A stretch of DNA of 64,000 bases from Schistosoma mansoni (lineage: Eukaryota; Platyhelminthes; Trematoda; Strigeidida; Schistosomatidae). The stretch spans positions 29,959,266 through 30,023,265 of the forward strand of contig NC_031502.1 of assembly GCF_000237925.1 (NCBI RefSeq), given 5' to 3'. The position numbers were made by a program, and so were the translations under genes. The notes beneath the pieces are model-generated. The model was not told where the DNA came from and ran no database searches. It saw only the letters and a program-made list of their open reading frames with translations. This document shows, in pieces, positions 13,301 to 26,455 of this stretch; positions within the stretch are counted from its first letter, which is position 1, and the number at the start of each line of letters is the position of its first letter.

Positions 13301-14997
13301 GACGATCCACAGCAGCGCGTTCCTCAGCAGTCATGGTCAGAACAGTTTGACGCTGACTACCGGGTCGAGTAGTACCAGTGACTGGGGTATTAATAAATTC
13401 CAGAAAGGCTTGTTCATTTTCTTGAATGAGCTGAATATCACATAATTTTTAAATTACAATTATATTAGTACCAGCTGTATACTCATTACAACTAAAGATA
13501 TTTAATCATTCAAATAGTCACACGTAAAGTTAATTATTTTTCCAACAGTGGATATTTGACATTATTGATAGTATCCACTTTAACGGAACATGCATAGTAT
13601 AGAGGCTGGAAGCCTACAAGAACGACTGGGACGAAAAAAATATACTTCAGACGCGTAAATGGGTCAGCCAAAATGTAGTACTAATAAAGTAAACAGTTGA
13701 CTCACTAATCATGAATGTCAGGTCAAAGAATTTCATATCTCGAATTTACTAACACTGACATAAAGATCTAGTACATTTAGCTATACAAGTTTAAGCTGCC
13801 AACACGACCAAGAACTAAAACGTCCAAAGCATATGCAACACTGCATAGTTTATGAGTAACCTCAAAAGTGAACCCGATCAACGGTGATTGCGGCACATAC
13901 TTATGTGAATGAAAATAATTAATGAACTTAAGATTTAGATACAACACAAAGCCCTGAAAAGTTATAAACAACCCTATTGCATTTCTTCTTAGAGACTGGT
14001 CCGCAACTACCAAATGCTTACATAATTATTGTAAAAACAGATAATGAAAATTCGTGAGAGTGCTAAAGAAACACGTACCCTAAATAAATCTGCATTATCA
14101 TTCCCTATTTGCTGGATGAGCTGAGGCAGTAGCTCTGGATTTGCTTGTACTAGCGCTCTCATTTGTTGAAACTGGGGTAAACTTGCGAGTGCAGCGATCG
14201 GATCTTCTGAGCCAAGGGACTCAGAGCCTGGGGTGTCAGTATCCCCAGGTCCTTCTGGAGATACACTTTCGCTCTCTTCCCTTTCCCGTGACTGGTCAAC
14301 AATGTCAACATTCGGAATGTTTCCTGATGAAAGGTATTCAAATGCTCTATCGGGGTTGTTGAAGCCTGCTCGCATTGCTTGGATTACCTAAATTTGTCAT
14401 TATTATTTTACAAAAGACTGACCAATGATCTCTCAAAACCCATGGACATTAGTTCTTTTACAACCCGCTCAAAATTCTCTCCAGTAACTAAGGAACTCTC
14501 TCCAAAACCCAAAGTACTGGTTGCGCTAGATGGGGCTGTTGTAACTGTAGGTAAGTTAGATTGGGAATTGGCGTCTGGTTTACTGCTCGGGGCTTCATTC
14601 GCTTCTGTCACGGGGCTTTTTTTGTCTGTTGTTGGCTTTGTTTCACCAGTAGGATTACTTTGTACTGAAGCACTAGCTTCTTTCGTTGTATCTTTGGATG
14701 GCTTTGAAACAGACATTACTACGACGAAACCAGATTCTGTCACTTTGTAATCTTTTAGCGATTTGCTATCTTCCATCACCTTGCCTAAGTAATGTAACAA
14801 GCTATGAACGATAATTTACCTGAGTGTATTAGTTTCTGAGTCCTTGCATCGAATTCGCTGCCCCATTTCGCTTCGATTTTCTTCTTAACGTCGCCAATCT
14901 ACGTACAATATTACATCAACCTGCGATTTACCAGATCATCTTCTTGAAAGTCAAGAACAAACGTCTGTTGCATCAGTGTTTTGAAGGTAACTTTCAT
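10387..14997 (-). CDS. RAD23: RAD23 (UV excision repair / proteasome shuttle protein), six exons
   Basis: RAD23 carries ubiquitylated proteins to the proteasome (UBL binds the proteasome, UBAs bind ubiquitin) and stabilises XPC in nucleotide excision repair. Coding exons, in transcript order: 14997-14932, 14898-14820, 14784-14423, 14387-14079, 13430-13263, 10467-10387. They total 1,065 nt and give 354 residues, against 363 in human RAD23A. All junctions are GT-AG and in phase. Residues 1-79 are the UBL domain, starting MKVTFKTLMQQTF. Residues 80-148 are a Ser/Thr/Pro-rich linker. UBA1 is about 150-190 (GENFERVVKELMSMGFE, then FNNPDRAFEYL). The XPC-binding domain is about 231-290 (LPQFQQMRALVQANPELLPQ). 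UBA2 is about 304-347 (ERAAVDRLKALGFPEE, then AYYACEKNEDAAANFLL). The first three introns are 33, 35 and 35 bp; the last two are 648 and 2,795 bp. The start is the first ATG that gives the UBL strand. The frame is intact, so the gene looks functional. Confidence 0.95.
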
Positions 14998-16089
14998 TGT
15001 GTTGCAAAATAACGACCCGAAAGTGGAAATCAAAGAGATGGCCACGGCACACCGACTCAAAACTATAAAATTCAACACAGTGAAAGAAAAATTCAGACAA
15101 GTAATATTAAATACTAACTTATTAAAAAATTGACTGATTAATTCCTTTGACTTAAATGAATTAGTTATCTACTTTAAAATGAACCACTCCACGTAGTACA
15201 CTGGCTAAAGCGCGGTTTTCAAATGAGTCTTGACAATTTTTTAATTGAGTAAATACGAGTCAAAATTTTGGGATTCTAGCCAACGTCTCTGAAGCAGTCC
15301 TGGTTTGCTTTAGATTACTTTGGCTCACCTTAAACCAAACTTAACAGAGTATATTCAAACTAATCGTCTATAACTGGAGTATCAGAAGAGGCCATATTGA
15401 ACCCTGTGTTATCCCTCATATATATTATGTCTTCTCAGAAAGCCTCATCATTTTAGTCGCCATGCATGTGGATGAAATTAAGTTGTGGTTTATTATCAAA
15501 AATGATGATGATTCATGAGAGCTTCGAAAAGATTTTGTGTCGTTTGAGTGAACGCGAATAAACTTTACGAGATCTAACTTTAAAAAGTTACAAACGATGT
15601 TATTTTGAGCTACAGAAGAACATCAGGATAACTGCTTCTGCTATTGCTCTAACCCTACTAGAACCGATTCGGAGTGCCTCCTATGTGTCATACTAATAAA
15701 ATTCAATGACCAACAATAATCTGTGAGATGTAACTCAGGTCAAAGCTATTCCTTACCTCGTTTGCAGACAGCTAGACATGCTAGCTCCTGAGTTTTTCTC
15801 AACACTGGTCAAAACTTACATCACCCATAACTCGTAGTCCATAAAACCGCTGCATCCCCTCTCCGAAAGGAGAATATTAAGCATTTTAGGCGTGTGAATG
15901 TAGTCAACAAAGTGGATCATAGGACTGAGAAGTCGAACTTTTAAAAGCTAACTTTTCTATAACAAGGTGCCCTTTCTAAGTTGTAGAAGAATAAGAGATG
16001 GCCCGATAGCGTCGTACAACACAATGAGTACTTCAAGCTACCTTGAACCTTATCAGTGTACCTCTTCAGATAACCACTAGTAATTAGCA
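14998..16089. other. 5' flank of RAD23, no gene seen
   Basis: This holds the presumed RAD23 promoter and 5' untranslated region; no clear TATA box could be placed. The remainder contains no coding segment I recognise. Confidence 0.4.
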
Positions 16090-16290
16090 CATCAAACAGT
16101 GGATGCTTGTGCAAGACAGTCGTATTTCCCATTATGGGTCATTCCTGACTGGAATGCTCTCCAAGCCGATGTGACAACTCCCACAGCTGGCAGCTTCAAG
16201 AGTATACTCGATAAAAAAGTAAGTACCCGTGGTTTACGGTCCTCGATCCAGAACACTGTTCGTATACTCGCGCTCAAGAATAAATAATGT
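16090..16290 (+). mobile_element. CR1-like LINE relic, RT C-terminal tail
   Basis: The plus-strand peptide around 16,126-16,225 (SYFPLWVIPDWNALQADV, then SFKSILDK) matches the extreme C-terminus of CR1-like ORF2, where an intact copy reads 'RVVNDWNALPEQVV' followed by a phenylalanine-lysine block (compare 47,380-47,470). Nothing upstream belongs to it in order, so it is a short orphan fragment. Confidence 0.55.
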
Positions 16291-16299
16291 CTATACTTA

Positions 16300-17415
16300 T
16301 TGATATGTATGGACAATATCTTACACTCCATTACTTATTACTACATATGAACGAACCTGATAGTTGTTATTTCCGACAACTCAAGTACCCCAGATTGAAG
16401 ATGTTCACTGAAAATCAAGGCATATTGACCTACAAATGACTGACGAGTCCATCTGGATCCGGTAGTTTTCACTAAATGAGCACATGGTCCGATTTACTAG
16501 TCCCTGATAAAAACCCCAGGCTAAATCTACACGGACACTTGAACACATAAGAAAAAACGCGAAGTAAAAAAAGAAAACTTTGTCTCATGATTAGTTTACG
16601 TACAGGAGAATCAGAGTATCTATCCTATAGCTCCTGGAAACTTCTGAAGCCAAACCAAACATAGCAGTGGCGTAAGTAAGCATCCACTCACTTTCTTAAT
16701 GTTTCTGGGAAGCTTCTATTCAGTCTTGGTTGGATACAATGTTTCCCAGAGTCTTCTGAGCACCTGAGGATGTCTGTGAGAAACATCTCGGTACTCTCCA
16801 AACTGCCTATACTTGACGATATCACTGACCTTTAACAGTACCTTAACGTCAAGAAGCTTACAGTGCTTCGTCGCAAAGATGATGGGTATTAGATATTGGA
16901 TGAGATCTCGCATCACCTGTCCACGGTTACTTTCAATAAAGTTACCTAGGGAAATAGCGCTTGAGATGGGAGTATGTGGTGTGTCCATCAGTTTTGTATC
17001 TTTTTTGAAGCCATGGTTTCTTGCAGGAAGTTGAAATGCATTGAGTCATTTATTGTGGCTTTGATGTCACAGTGGTTATTTAATGATAGTGAATGATCAG
17101 ACACCTTCTTGGGAAACAAGTCAAGTACTCTAGCGTAATAGAACAGGAAATAAATGGCACTGTAAGATTGCTGTCTAGGTCCTTATTATGTGTACTTATT
17201 TACCCTACTAGAATGGTAGTCTACAAACTGCGAATTTCTGTTGATGTGACTACCTAGACTATCAGACCTTACATGGAAGTCATATCATTATCTATACTGA
17301 TTCGTTCTACGTGATAGTCACTTGTTAGCGCTCGAAGGTTTTGAAGGGTGAATTTCGGGCTAGGAAGAGAATAACGTCTTTAGGCTGAAAAAGAACTATA
17401 ACTATAGATGCTGAC
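16300..17415. other. Unassigned; contains a small fragment shared with 45.6 kb
   Basis: The stretch 17,220-17,320 ('ccttacatggaagtcatatc') resembles 45,580-45,670 ('tcctacgtggaagtcgcatc') over about 90 bp and probably comes from the 5' part of a CR1-like LINE. A 90-codon minus-strand frame at 16,716-16,988 has no family motif that I recognise. Confidence 0.35.
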
Positions 17416-17419
17416 GAAA

Positions 17420-20290
17420 AAGATCTAAAAAATTTTTAATTTTCGGGTGGTGAGGCTCCGACAGAGGATGACGCTGTAGCCACCATGAGCGCAGAACGAA
17501 GCCATTTAAATGGGCTGCGGATCTGTAACACAACTGCCCGAAGCTTGTTCAGTAAGTGATGGTGACTAAGTGTACAGATAAACTGTCAAGTCGGATGTAA
17601 ACGCAGTCACAGAAATTTGGTTGTGGTTTCATATTAGTAAAAACTGACAGAACCCGAAGGACGAGTAGCTCTACTCATTAAAAATACTACCCCACCTAAT
17701 TACTAAACAAGCTTGCTTGGGATGCATACTGTGAACCAGTATATGTTGTAAATTGTAGATCATGCCTGTAAAAATGGCGTGTACCTGCTACTGCAGAAAT
17801 ATATTATTATTATTATTATTGATAACTTATCCTAAGAGAGTGGAACTTGTGAATTAGGTAGTTGCCGCTTGAAATGCGAAAGACAAGAGCTGCTAATTGG
17901 TTTAGTCTAACTCAGTTCAAGTTGTGAGGTAAATGAGATATTTCTAGACGGTCTCAGTACTTGGTTTTAAAGTGATCGATGTCTAATTCTAGGAGACTTC
18001 AATGCACCCACGGTAGACTGAAAAGATCTAAGAACTCAATTGTTAGAAAATCCCTTCGAACAGAAACCGGTTGATGCGGTTATCGCATTTGCCGTAGTGC
18101 AACATGTGAAAGAAGGGATTAGGCACGAATTGGACTCTGAGTCATCCACACTTATAATTACCCATTATAAAGATGACGTCACAAACCTTGATCACATGCT
18201 ACCCTTAGGTGAAATTGTTCATGTAGTTCTAAGCTTTGACTTCCATACAGTTGTCAGTAACGAGGGTGTGTCAACGCTGACCAGGTTAATCGTCTGGATA
18301 GCAAATACACAAGATATTATACACTCAGCATCATCAACAGTTTGGAAAATAAAGCCAAAGTCGTCAACTGAAGCAGCTTGAGCTGTATCTCGAAATTTGT
18401 ACTTAAAAGTCACTGTACCTCACATCCCTTGGACTACAATAAGGGTTCCGAGAAACTCTCCACCATGACTCAGCGACGAGGTTCTCACCCTTCTCCGTAA
18501 GAGGAGAAGAACGTAGGGGAGATTTAAGTCACTCAGTACTGGTAAGACAACATTTCGAAATCGAGAAGGTCGGAATAATTGTGCCTCAACCCTCCACAAG
18601 TCTAGAAGGTTGTACAAAGGAAAAATTAAGGAATCTATAGACTACCATAAACGCTTGTGTTCGTACATAGACTAAAGGACTAGGAGAAGAGGAAATATTC
18701 CAGCACTACGGGGAGACAGCAATACTTCATCATTAGTGGAGGACGACTATGGTGAGACTCAGGCATTCTCAAACCACTCTAGCAATGTATATACTGAAGA
18801 GAAATCCTTCCCGTCAATTCATACAAGGCCCACCACACACAATGGACACTGTGACCACTAAAGAACTTAATATCTTTGGTTTGATAAATAAGTATGATAT
18901 AGGGAAATCCACAGGACCCGATGAAACGCATCCTAGGTTACTAAACGAATTAGTAAATTTCGTTGTGAACCCTTTAAGCATATGTTTTAATTTATCCGTG
19001 GCCCAGGGTCGATTATCAAACGACTGAAAAGACGCCATAGAAAGTCCCGTCTTCAAAACAGGTACGAAACATGAACCGGAGAACTACCGATCCGTTATCT
19101 TAACCAGTGTGGTTGTTAAAATTATAGAAAAGATTATTCAGAAGGAGCCATTCAAATATTTCGATGAAGACTGAATTCTTTCCCAAAAACAGTATGGCTT
19201 GAGAACGGGTTTTTCCTGTCTCACTAACCTGTCGGTAGCTCGGGAAAGTTGGTACGCTCTTGAAGACCAAAAGTTACCATAGATGTATCCTACATTGACT
19301 TCAGCAAAGCTTTCGACAAAGTTCCTTGCAACCGGCTGTTATATAAGTTATGTTGGAGTTGGAAGCAATCTATTGATGTAGATAAAACACTTCCCGATCG
19401 GGCGCCAACAAAGAGTACGGGTGAACCCCAAGTTGTCTAGCTGGAAACATTTGCTTAGCGGAGTACCTCAGGGTACAGTTTTAGGACCAGTGTTATTCCT
19501 CTTACATGCAAATGACCTTCCTCGCCTTCTGTCATCACCGGTCTTACTATATGCTGACGATGTCAAGATATGGAGGGTGATAAGAAGTAAGGGCAATAGC
19601 TCAGAACTTCAAAATGGTCTGGTAAAGTCATCTGAATGGTCTCAACCCTGGCAGTCGCCGATATATACTTCCAAGTGTATTGTGATGCGTATTGGTCATC
19701 AAGGTATGGATACATTGATGATGAATAACACTGAGCTACCTGTTGTTCAGACACATAATAACTTGGGAGTAATCGTTAGCCAAGACTTTAAGACTACTAC
19801 GCACTGCCGTGCTATGGCTTTCAAAAGTTTTAGAACCTTATGGTCAACACTTAGGGCCTTTAGCCATGTCAATGCTAAAACGTTTTTGACTTTGCATGCA
19901 GTATTCGTGCGTCCTAAACTTGAGTGATGAGTACAAGAGGCTAGCCGCTGCTTAAGAAAGTGAGCGTTTGGGAAAGATTCAGAGAACAGCAACCCAGCTG
20001 ATTCATAGAGTGAGCACACCTGCAAGGCCAAGACATGCTGTCTCAACCATTTTTCCTCGAATTCACTATTTCTGATCTTCTAAAGGTGTTAGACGTTGAG
20101 TGTAACTCTTCACAGCAATCGTATGTTCGGTTTCAAGGATTATGTGGTTGACGACCAACACAACTGCGCTACTTTACTACCAGAATCGAATCGATGTCTA
20201 TCCAATACTAAATTAAGCGAAAATGTCGCCCGCCGGAGGTTACCAATAAAATAATAAGAATCCTTCTGGCAGTGATAAATCGAAAGATGT
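17420..20290 (+). mobile_element. Degraded CR1-like LINE (endonuclease and RT)
   Basis: Plus-strand remnants in the right order: the endonuclease N-terminus with an ARSL block (about 17,540), the GDFNAP endonuclease motif (17,992-18,012), an ELDSESSTL block (18,128-18,155), an RT entry block with STGPDE (about 18,905-18,930), a YRSVILTS block (19,088-19,110), the GVPQGTVLGPVLF block (about 19,458-19,500), the YADD catalytic box (19,550-19,561) and a thumb region to about 19,930. Many in-frame stops and frameshifts break it, so it is a dead copy. It ends with an AATAAAATAATAA-type tail near 20,245-20,260. The nearest relative in the window is the copy at 46,450-47,720, with which it shares the YADDVKIWR-type box. 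Confidence 0.85.
17695..17825 (+). repeat. Repeat B: 5'-truncated LINE 3' end nested in the CR1-like element
   Basis: The 'acaagcttgcttgggatgca' to 'gcagaaatatatt' stretch, followed by an (ATT)n tail, is nearly identical to the last 130 bp of the LINE at 31.6-37.9 kb. It interrupts the endonuclease region of the older LINE, and LINE sequence resumes after the tail. Variable 5' truncation with a fixed 3' end and ATT tail is typical of target-primed reverse transcription. Confidence 0.75.
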
Positions 20291-22671
20291 ATAAAAAAGT
20301 AAGCTGCAGCAAATAATCAGAATATACACTTCATGATTTCAAAATATTTGATTTCCTTCTGAACACTCATAAAATGAAAATTTCTGTACACATTATTTGG
20401 GAGATAGATAGATAATGCAGAACAGTTTAGTATCAAGATATCACTTCAAAATGTAAAACGATTTCCTATGGTTTACAGCTTAGCATATGAACATTCAAAA
20501 TATTTGGTGCTTTGAGTGATAGTAATCCAAAAGAAAAATAATCAGTCTTATCATTGTTGATATGAGTACCACTTTAGGTTTGAATTAGAAAGTTATTGTT
20601 TATGTCGCCATGCCGCTCGTATTTGGTGATTTCCAATTTCATCCACAGTAGTGGGCCAACTGGAATTTCGGACAGTCCGATGGCGGAATTTGTTCAACAT
20701 GAGTTCATCCATGAAAGGCTTACTCTAGACTCAATGTTCTTATATGCAATTAACTAATTACTTATATTCATACTCACCACTTGCTGGTGAATGCAAGTTA
20801 GTTGCAAGTCTCAGGTCTGGCACAAGGTAGAAATTGACTTATTCGAAGTGGAGTGATCATAAGTTGTTGAATTCGGTGAAACCTATTCCACAAATATAGG
20901 TGATACGATGTCGTAAGTTCTCAGTTAAATAACTCTCTACGAGATGATAAGCAGTGTATATTGTCTAATTGGTTGTCAGGAAGTGAATAAGTTTTAACCA
21001 AGGGGAGTACAACTTCCACCAAATGTTTGTAATAATGGTATGAGCCTTTGTCAGAGTTGAAGTAAATTACATAATTATGGTTTCAGCCTACAGATTTGTG
21101 CAACTCCTTACACTATTGATTGACACTAATGATTGGGTTTCTAGACCGTAAACTGAACTAATAAGGTTCTAAGCTGTTAACTGAATGAACAACTGATAGA
21201 AAAATATACGGAGATCATTTATACTAAGTAAAGATAAACTCAAGAAAACAACTCTGTTTGGCGGCAACTGTCAGTCGATTTATCAACCCTATTTGTCAAT
21301 AGTTTCATCAATTTCATCAATCGTATTACTTGATTGTCAAATCGTGACAATGCTTCAGGATGATATCCAGAAACCATTACGAATAACTGGTCAATATGAT
21401 TACTAAACACTAGCTAGAGGACACTTTTGATTGTTCAGAATACGCCTACGTCCACAGATTTGGAAATGTCAAAAATTTAAAATGGTTCGTGTAACACCAA
21501 CGAATTGCAGTCGTCTGATCTTATTACGAAGCATGGTGAGACAATATACACGAAATTTCTGTTTGTCAATACATGGTAATGACATTGCTAATGAAATTCA
21601 TCAAAGCGCCATATGCCATTGTGATGTGATCTACTTATATCCACACAAGTAGTATATGGTGATGGTCAGACATAGATTGTATTTCGGCAGAAGATCGATA
21701 AGGAACGAACGGGAATGAAGCGCAATCGGTACGAAAAGGCATGAACAATGAAATCAGAGAAGACAGACTGATATTTGCAGAAGGAACAGTTAAGATTGAG
21801 ACAATTGATTGTTATTTTGAAAATTAACTTTTACTGTATGGTTATCAGAATTTAGTGAGATGGTCTGTAATTGGTGCTTAAATACATTCGACTGTCCCCC
21901 ACTCGTGCTCCTATTCACTACACACTTAACTCGGTTATCGTTATAGACAGTAAGATAATGTCTGTGCTAACATACTTTGTTGCAAAATGTACCGAAGATG
22001 GTAAGTCATTATTATTGTTATGTTGGAATAGCTATGGGTGCTTAACTTTGTGGCCGAAGTTTGAATTCATCATAACTGATTTGGTTTCAATTTTAATTCC
22101 GTACTGAATGCTACTTAACTAGACAACAGTAGTTTTAGATGTCGGTTATAAGGATTATTTTGAATAAGAAACTGGTTTTCTACTTCAAAATTCATTTTTC
22201 TGTATAATAAGCGAATCTGTGTTCAAGATGCCATGAAAAGTATTCGCTGGATTCTCAAATCTTAATAATACATGGAATGGAGCGTGACAATTTGTATGAT
22301 GTGATTCATTTCACAAATTTTAGTTTTTTCATTCTGTTCACCCCCATCTTAATGGGTAATAATAATAATAGAAAGTATTAGACAGTTAACATTCTTTCAG
22401 GGTCTGTAAAAAATTTTCGGACGTGATTGTTTACCATAATAATGAAGTTTTTGAATGTCACTTTCTCCTTAACTCTGCATCGTGTACCATACATAGGTAG
22501 GACCAAATTGACATGAAAACCATTAAGTAACGGACCAAACCAAATATTCCCTTTGATATTCTGATCATACGAACGTCAATGTAAGTTGAACTAATGTATA
22601 AAAGTCAAATAATCCAAATAAGGATTTCCTTTGTAAATAAGAGTTCGGGATACTTTTAAAATTCAAGTCCA
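20291..22671. other. Intergenic, nothing recognised
   Basis: No coding exon or LINE motif was seen. Frames of 73-78 codons at 21,431-21,652 and 21,871-22,107 lack recognisable motifs. Confidence 0.4.
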
Positions 22672-22987
22672 TTATAATAATAATATATTTCTGCAATAGC
22701 AGGTACACGCCATTTTTACAGGCATGATCTACAATTTACAACATATACTGGTTCACGGTATGCATCCCAAGCAAGCTTGTTTAGTAAGTATAATCTATAA
22801 AAGTTGATAGCAGTTCATTCGTTCACATATAATGTGTTTTCATAAGAATAGTTTCCAAAGGGGCATAGCGTCCACGTTATATACCAGATCCAATCTCGAC
22901 AAAAAGTGTAATAGGGTTTCGGTAGTGCTAAGTATTTATGTAATGCAGCTTTTTAAGTTTATAGTTGTTATAAAGTAGGCTTGTGGA
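22672..22987 (-). repeat. Repeat B: 5'-truncated LINE copy
   Basis: The reverse complement matches 37,614-37,939 almost throughout, including 'gattggatctggtatata' and 'catgcctgtaaaaatggcgt', and ends at the low-coordinate side in the reverse complement of an ATT tail. The match stops abruptly at 22,987, the truncation point. The differences from the 37.6-kb copy are few, so the insertion is relatively young. Confidence 0.85.
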
Positions 22988-23440
22988 TATATGTGGATGC
23001 TGAAAGATGAAGATGATCATTGCAAGGAAGAACCTCAGGACTGTTTCAAAAAACTGAGACTACTGTAGAGATTTCCCGAATTCTAACGAACTTCCATAAG
23101 ATTGCGGAAAAAGGATACTTAAACCTATAATAATAATGTTATTGTGGAAATGACGCAACTACTGAATACTGGCTGACAAACATTGTTCTGCTTGTGGCAC
23201 CCCACCAAGACTAACTGTGCTAAATGTGAATACATCCATTGAATAATTGAAACTAAAACTCGCAGCAGACTGGTCGTACCTTGTTATTTTGCCTTTCTAC
23301 CATTATTTAGTCATAATTCTCTCTGCTTCAGAACCAAAATTTTAAGACGGCTAGGACAACAGATTGGAGAGTCACTATAGGAAGTGACTAGACAGTGTAA
23401 CCTTGACTTAAAATGGCATGAATTGAGAACCCACACTAGT
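22988..23440. other. Spacer between two retroelements, nothing recognised
   Basis: No coding or repeat signal was identified between the repeat B copy and the RTE-like LINE. Confidence 0.4.
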
Positions 23441-23444
23441 TCAT

Positions 23445-25520
23445 TTACTTACTTCTCTTACTTTCAGTGGAGCATAGACCATCGACCAGCATTCTCCAAC
23501 CCACTCTGTCCTGGGCATTCCTCTCTAGTTCTATCCAGTTGTTGTTTATCCTTCTTATATTTGTCTCCATTTTTCGATGTAATGTGTCCTTTGGTATTCT
23601 TCTTCTCAGTTGATCTTGAGGATTCCAAGTGAGGGCTGTCTTGGTGACATAGATTGATGCTTTCCTCAATGTATGTCCTATCCACTTCCAGCGCTGCCTC
23701 CTGATTTCTTCCTCCACTGGAATCTGATTTGTTGTCTCTCACAGTAGGTTGTTGCTGATAGTGTTTGATCAACGGATCCGAAGTATATTGCGTAGACAAC
23801 TGTTGACAATCACCTGTATCTTCTGGATGATGGTTTTCGTGGTTCTCCAAGTTTCCGCCCCATACAGTAGAATTGTCTTGACATTTGTATTGAAAATTCT
23901 GACTTTGTTGAAGTTTACAGTCGTTTTGAATTCCAGATGTTCTTCAGTTATGAATATGCTGCTCTTGCTTTGCAGATCCTCACCTTCACATCTGCATCAG
24001 ATCCACCGCGTTCATCAATGATGCTGCCCAGATGTTTGAAGCTTTTTACATCCTCCTAAGCTTCTCCGTCAAATGTGATTCGACTGGTGCATGTTGTGTT
24101 GTATTCGAGAATCTTGCTTTTGCCTTTGTTTATATTGAGACCTACTGCTTCTGAAGCTGCTGCTACTCTGGTCCTCACCTCCTGCATTTGTCGTTGTGTG
24201 TGTGACAGAAGAGCCAGATCATCTGCAAAATCTAGATCGTCCAACCGCATCCTAGCTGTCCATTGTGTCCCCTGTTTCCCTACAGATGTTGACGTTTTCA
24301 TGATCCAGTCGATGACCAGGAGAAAGAGAAAGGGTGAGAGTAAGCAACCTTACCTGGCACCGGTCTTTACCTTGAACGAGCCTATCAACTGTCCTCCATG
24401 AACGATTTTGCAGTTTAATCCATCATAGGAATTCCATATGATATTGGCTGTCTTCTCAGGTAGGTACGCCGTGTTGTAGAAGAAGCCTCCATAGTGTTGT
24501 CCCGTCCACGCTATCAAATGATTTCTCGTAGCCAATGAAGTTGATGTAGAGTGACGGATTCCATTGTTCCACAATGATACGTAGAGTTGCGATTTGGTCT
24601 GTACACGATCGATCCTTACGAAATCCAGCCTCCTGGTCTCGACGTTGGGCGTCTATGGAGTCCTTCGTTCTGTTGAACAATATCCTGTTGAAGAATTTTC
24701 CTGATATTGAGAGAACAGTGATGCCCATGTGGTTATCACACTTGCTGAGACTACCTTTTTTGGTATTTTGATCAGAAGTCCTTCTTTCCAGTCTGTTGGT
24801 ACTTGTTCTTCATCCCAAATCTGACTGAAGAGAATGTGTAGTATCTTTGCAGTTGCTGCTACATTTGCTTTCAGTGCCTCTGCCGCGATGTTGTCTGGTC
24901 CCGCTGCTTTGCCGCTCTTGATTTGTCTATTGGCTATGCTGATCTCTCCAATTGTTGGTGGGCCAACATCGATTGGGAGGTCCGTGGGTGCTGCTTCGAT
25001 GTTGGGTGGGTTCAGTGGAGCTGGTCGATTCAAGAGTTCTTTGAAGTGTTCTACCCACCTGTTTCGTTGTTCTTCAATGTCGGTGATTACTTTGCCTTCC
25101 TTGCTTTTCACTGGTCTTTCTGGCTTACGGTAATTTCCAGCAAGTTTCTTTGTTGTATCATACAGTTGTCTCATGTTTCCTTCTCTTGCAGCCTTTTCCG
25201 CTGTCATTGCTAAATCTTCCACATATTTACGTTTGTCGGTTCTGATGCTCCTCTTCACTTGCTTGTTTACTTCTGTGTATTCGGCCTGTGCATTGTCTTT
25301 CTCTGCTCCTGTTCGGCTGGTATTGATTGCTGCCTTCTTGTTCCTCCTTTCTTCAATCTTATCTAGTGTACCAACAGCGATCCATTCCTTGCTGACCCAG
25401 AACCTCCTGAAATTTTGAAGTGATCGCCTCCTTGATCTCTTCCCAGCTGTTCTCCATGGTAGTTCCCTCTCTAGTGAGTAGATCGTGAAAGTACTGGAAC
25501 TGTTCGTGACTGCACTAAAT
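23445..25520 (-). mobile_element. RTE-like LINE (SR2/SR3 type), 5'-truncated
   Basis: On the minus strand the order is: the endonuclease-RT linker (EYTEVNKQVKRSIRTDKRKY, about 25,290-25,230), a KSKEGKVITD block, an RT entry block with IKSGKAAGPDNI (about 24,920-24,880), a YADD-equivalent FADD box with LDFADDLALLSH (about 24,245-24,205), and an RTE-type C-terminus [10 protein letters not shown]...ALTWNPQ (about 23,690-23,620). This combination is typical of RTE-clade elements known in schistosomes. The endonuclease is missing, so the copy is 5'-truncated at about 25,520. Frame changes show that it is inactive. A second copy lies at 49,312-50,458. Confidence 0.88.
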
Positions 25521-25754
25521 AAAAATACAGGATAAGACGAGATTCATAAAAAGTTATTTGTAGATATTAAGTGAGATGTGTTTCTTTGCCATCGCTGATT
25601 GAGATCAGCAGCAGTTTTTACATCGCGCTGTTCACAAAAGGCCCAGGCTTGAGGTTGAGGTAATAATACACTTTCAAAATGCTTTTATGAAAATGCCTCA
25701 ACAGTAAATAAATAGTTCACAAGTTAAGCGAATATTTCGTAAAGGAACCAAGGG

Positions 25755-26455
25755 CTAAATTTGACCACTATTCCAGTCTTATGAAGTCTTTTATAAGCAA
25801 GCTACCCTCAGAAACAGTTTCAGTAGTTAGCATATCTAAGCGTTATAGAACAGGACAAGAGGTGGATTCTGAAAGTTCTCAGAGAAGCATTCTCTTAAAG
25901 GTTACCTTTGCTTTGTTTGAAGAAAGAAACATAATATTGGGAAACTCACGTAAACTGATTGGATCCGGAATATAACTCCGAGAAGATCTCAGCCTGATCA
26001 ACCGTATTAAGAGACGAGCTGAAGAAGTAGCAGTAAATGAGCGCCGCCAAAAAGGTGAAAGAAACCCCATCCTTAAGGATTTTCACATTGTAAAAGTTCG
26101 GAGCAAAACCATCCTTAAACCGCTCGCGATGGTAAGGGAAAGTTCTCCACAGAATTTAAGGTGTGCTACACAAATGCTCGCAGCCTGAAAATAAAATGGC
26201 AGGGCTTAAGATAATGTTAGTTACGGAAAACCTGGATGTCATTGCTGTCTTAGAAACATAGCTAACGTCAGAAGTGTTTGATAATGAAATTCAGTTGGCT
26301 GGTTTTTTATCTAGTAGGACTGATAGACTAAACCATAGGAGAGGTAGGGTTGCCGTGTACACGAAAAGTAATTTAACCATACGAGCTGTTGAGACAGTGG
26401 CACAATCTGAAAACGTGTTACCATTGTGGCCCTTTGCTAGTTAGTTCATCCAGAA
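25755..26455 (+). mobile_element. CR1-like LINE fragment: ORF1 end and endonuclease start
   Basis: The plus strand first reads an ORF1-type C-terminus (ILGNSRKLIGSG, then LREDLSLINRIKRRAEEV, 25,935-26,030), then, after a frame change, the endonuclease start NARSLKIKW (about 26,176-26,202) with the following block ENLDVIAVLET and TDRLNHRRGRVAVYTKSNL (to about 26,385). In-frame stops are present. The RT half does not follow, so the element is truncated or internally deleted after the endonuclease N-terminus. Confidence 0.75.

Noticed and set aside
14141-14750. Plus-strand open frames of 73 and 123 codons opposite the RAD23 exons
   Set aside because: They are shadows of the minus-strand exons, which carry clear UBA and XPC-binding motifs.
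16716-16988. 90-codon minus-strand frame as a host gene
   Set aside because: It has no recognisable domain, no supporting exons nearby, and an overlapping plus-strand frame of similar length.
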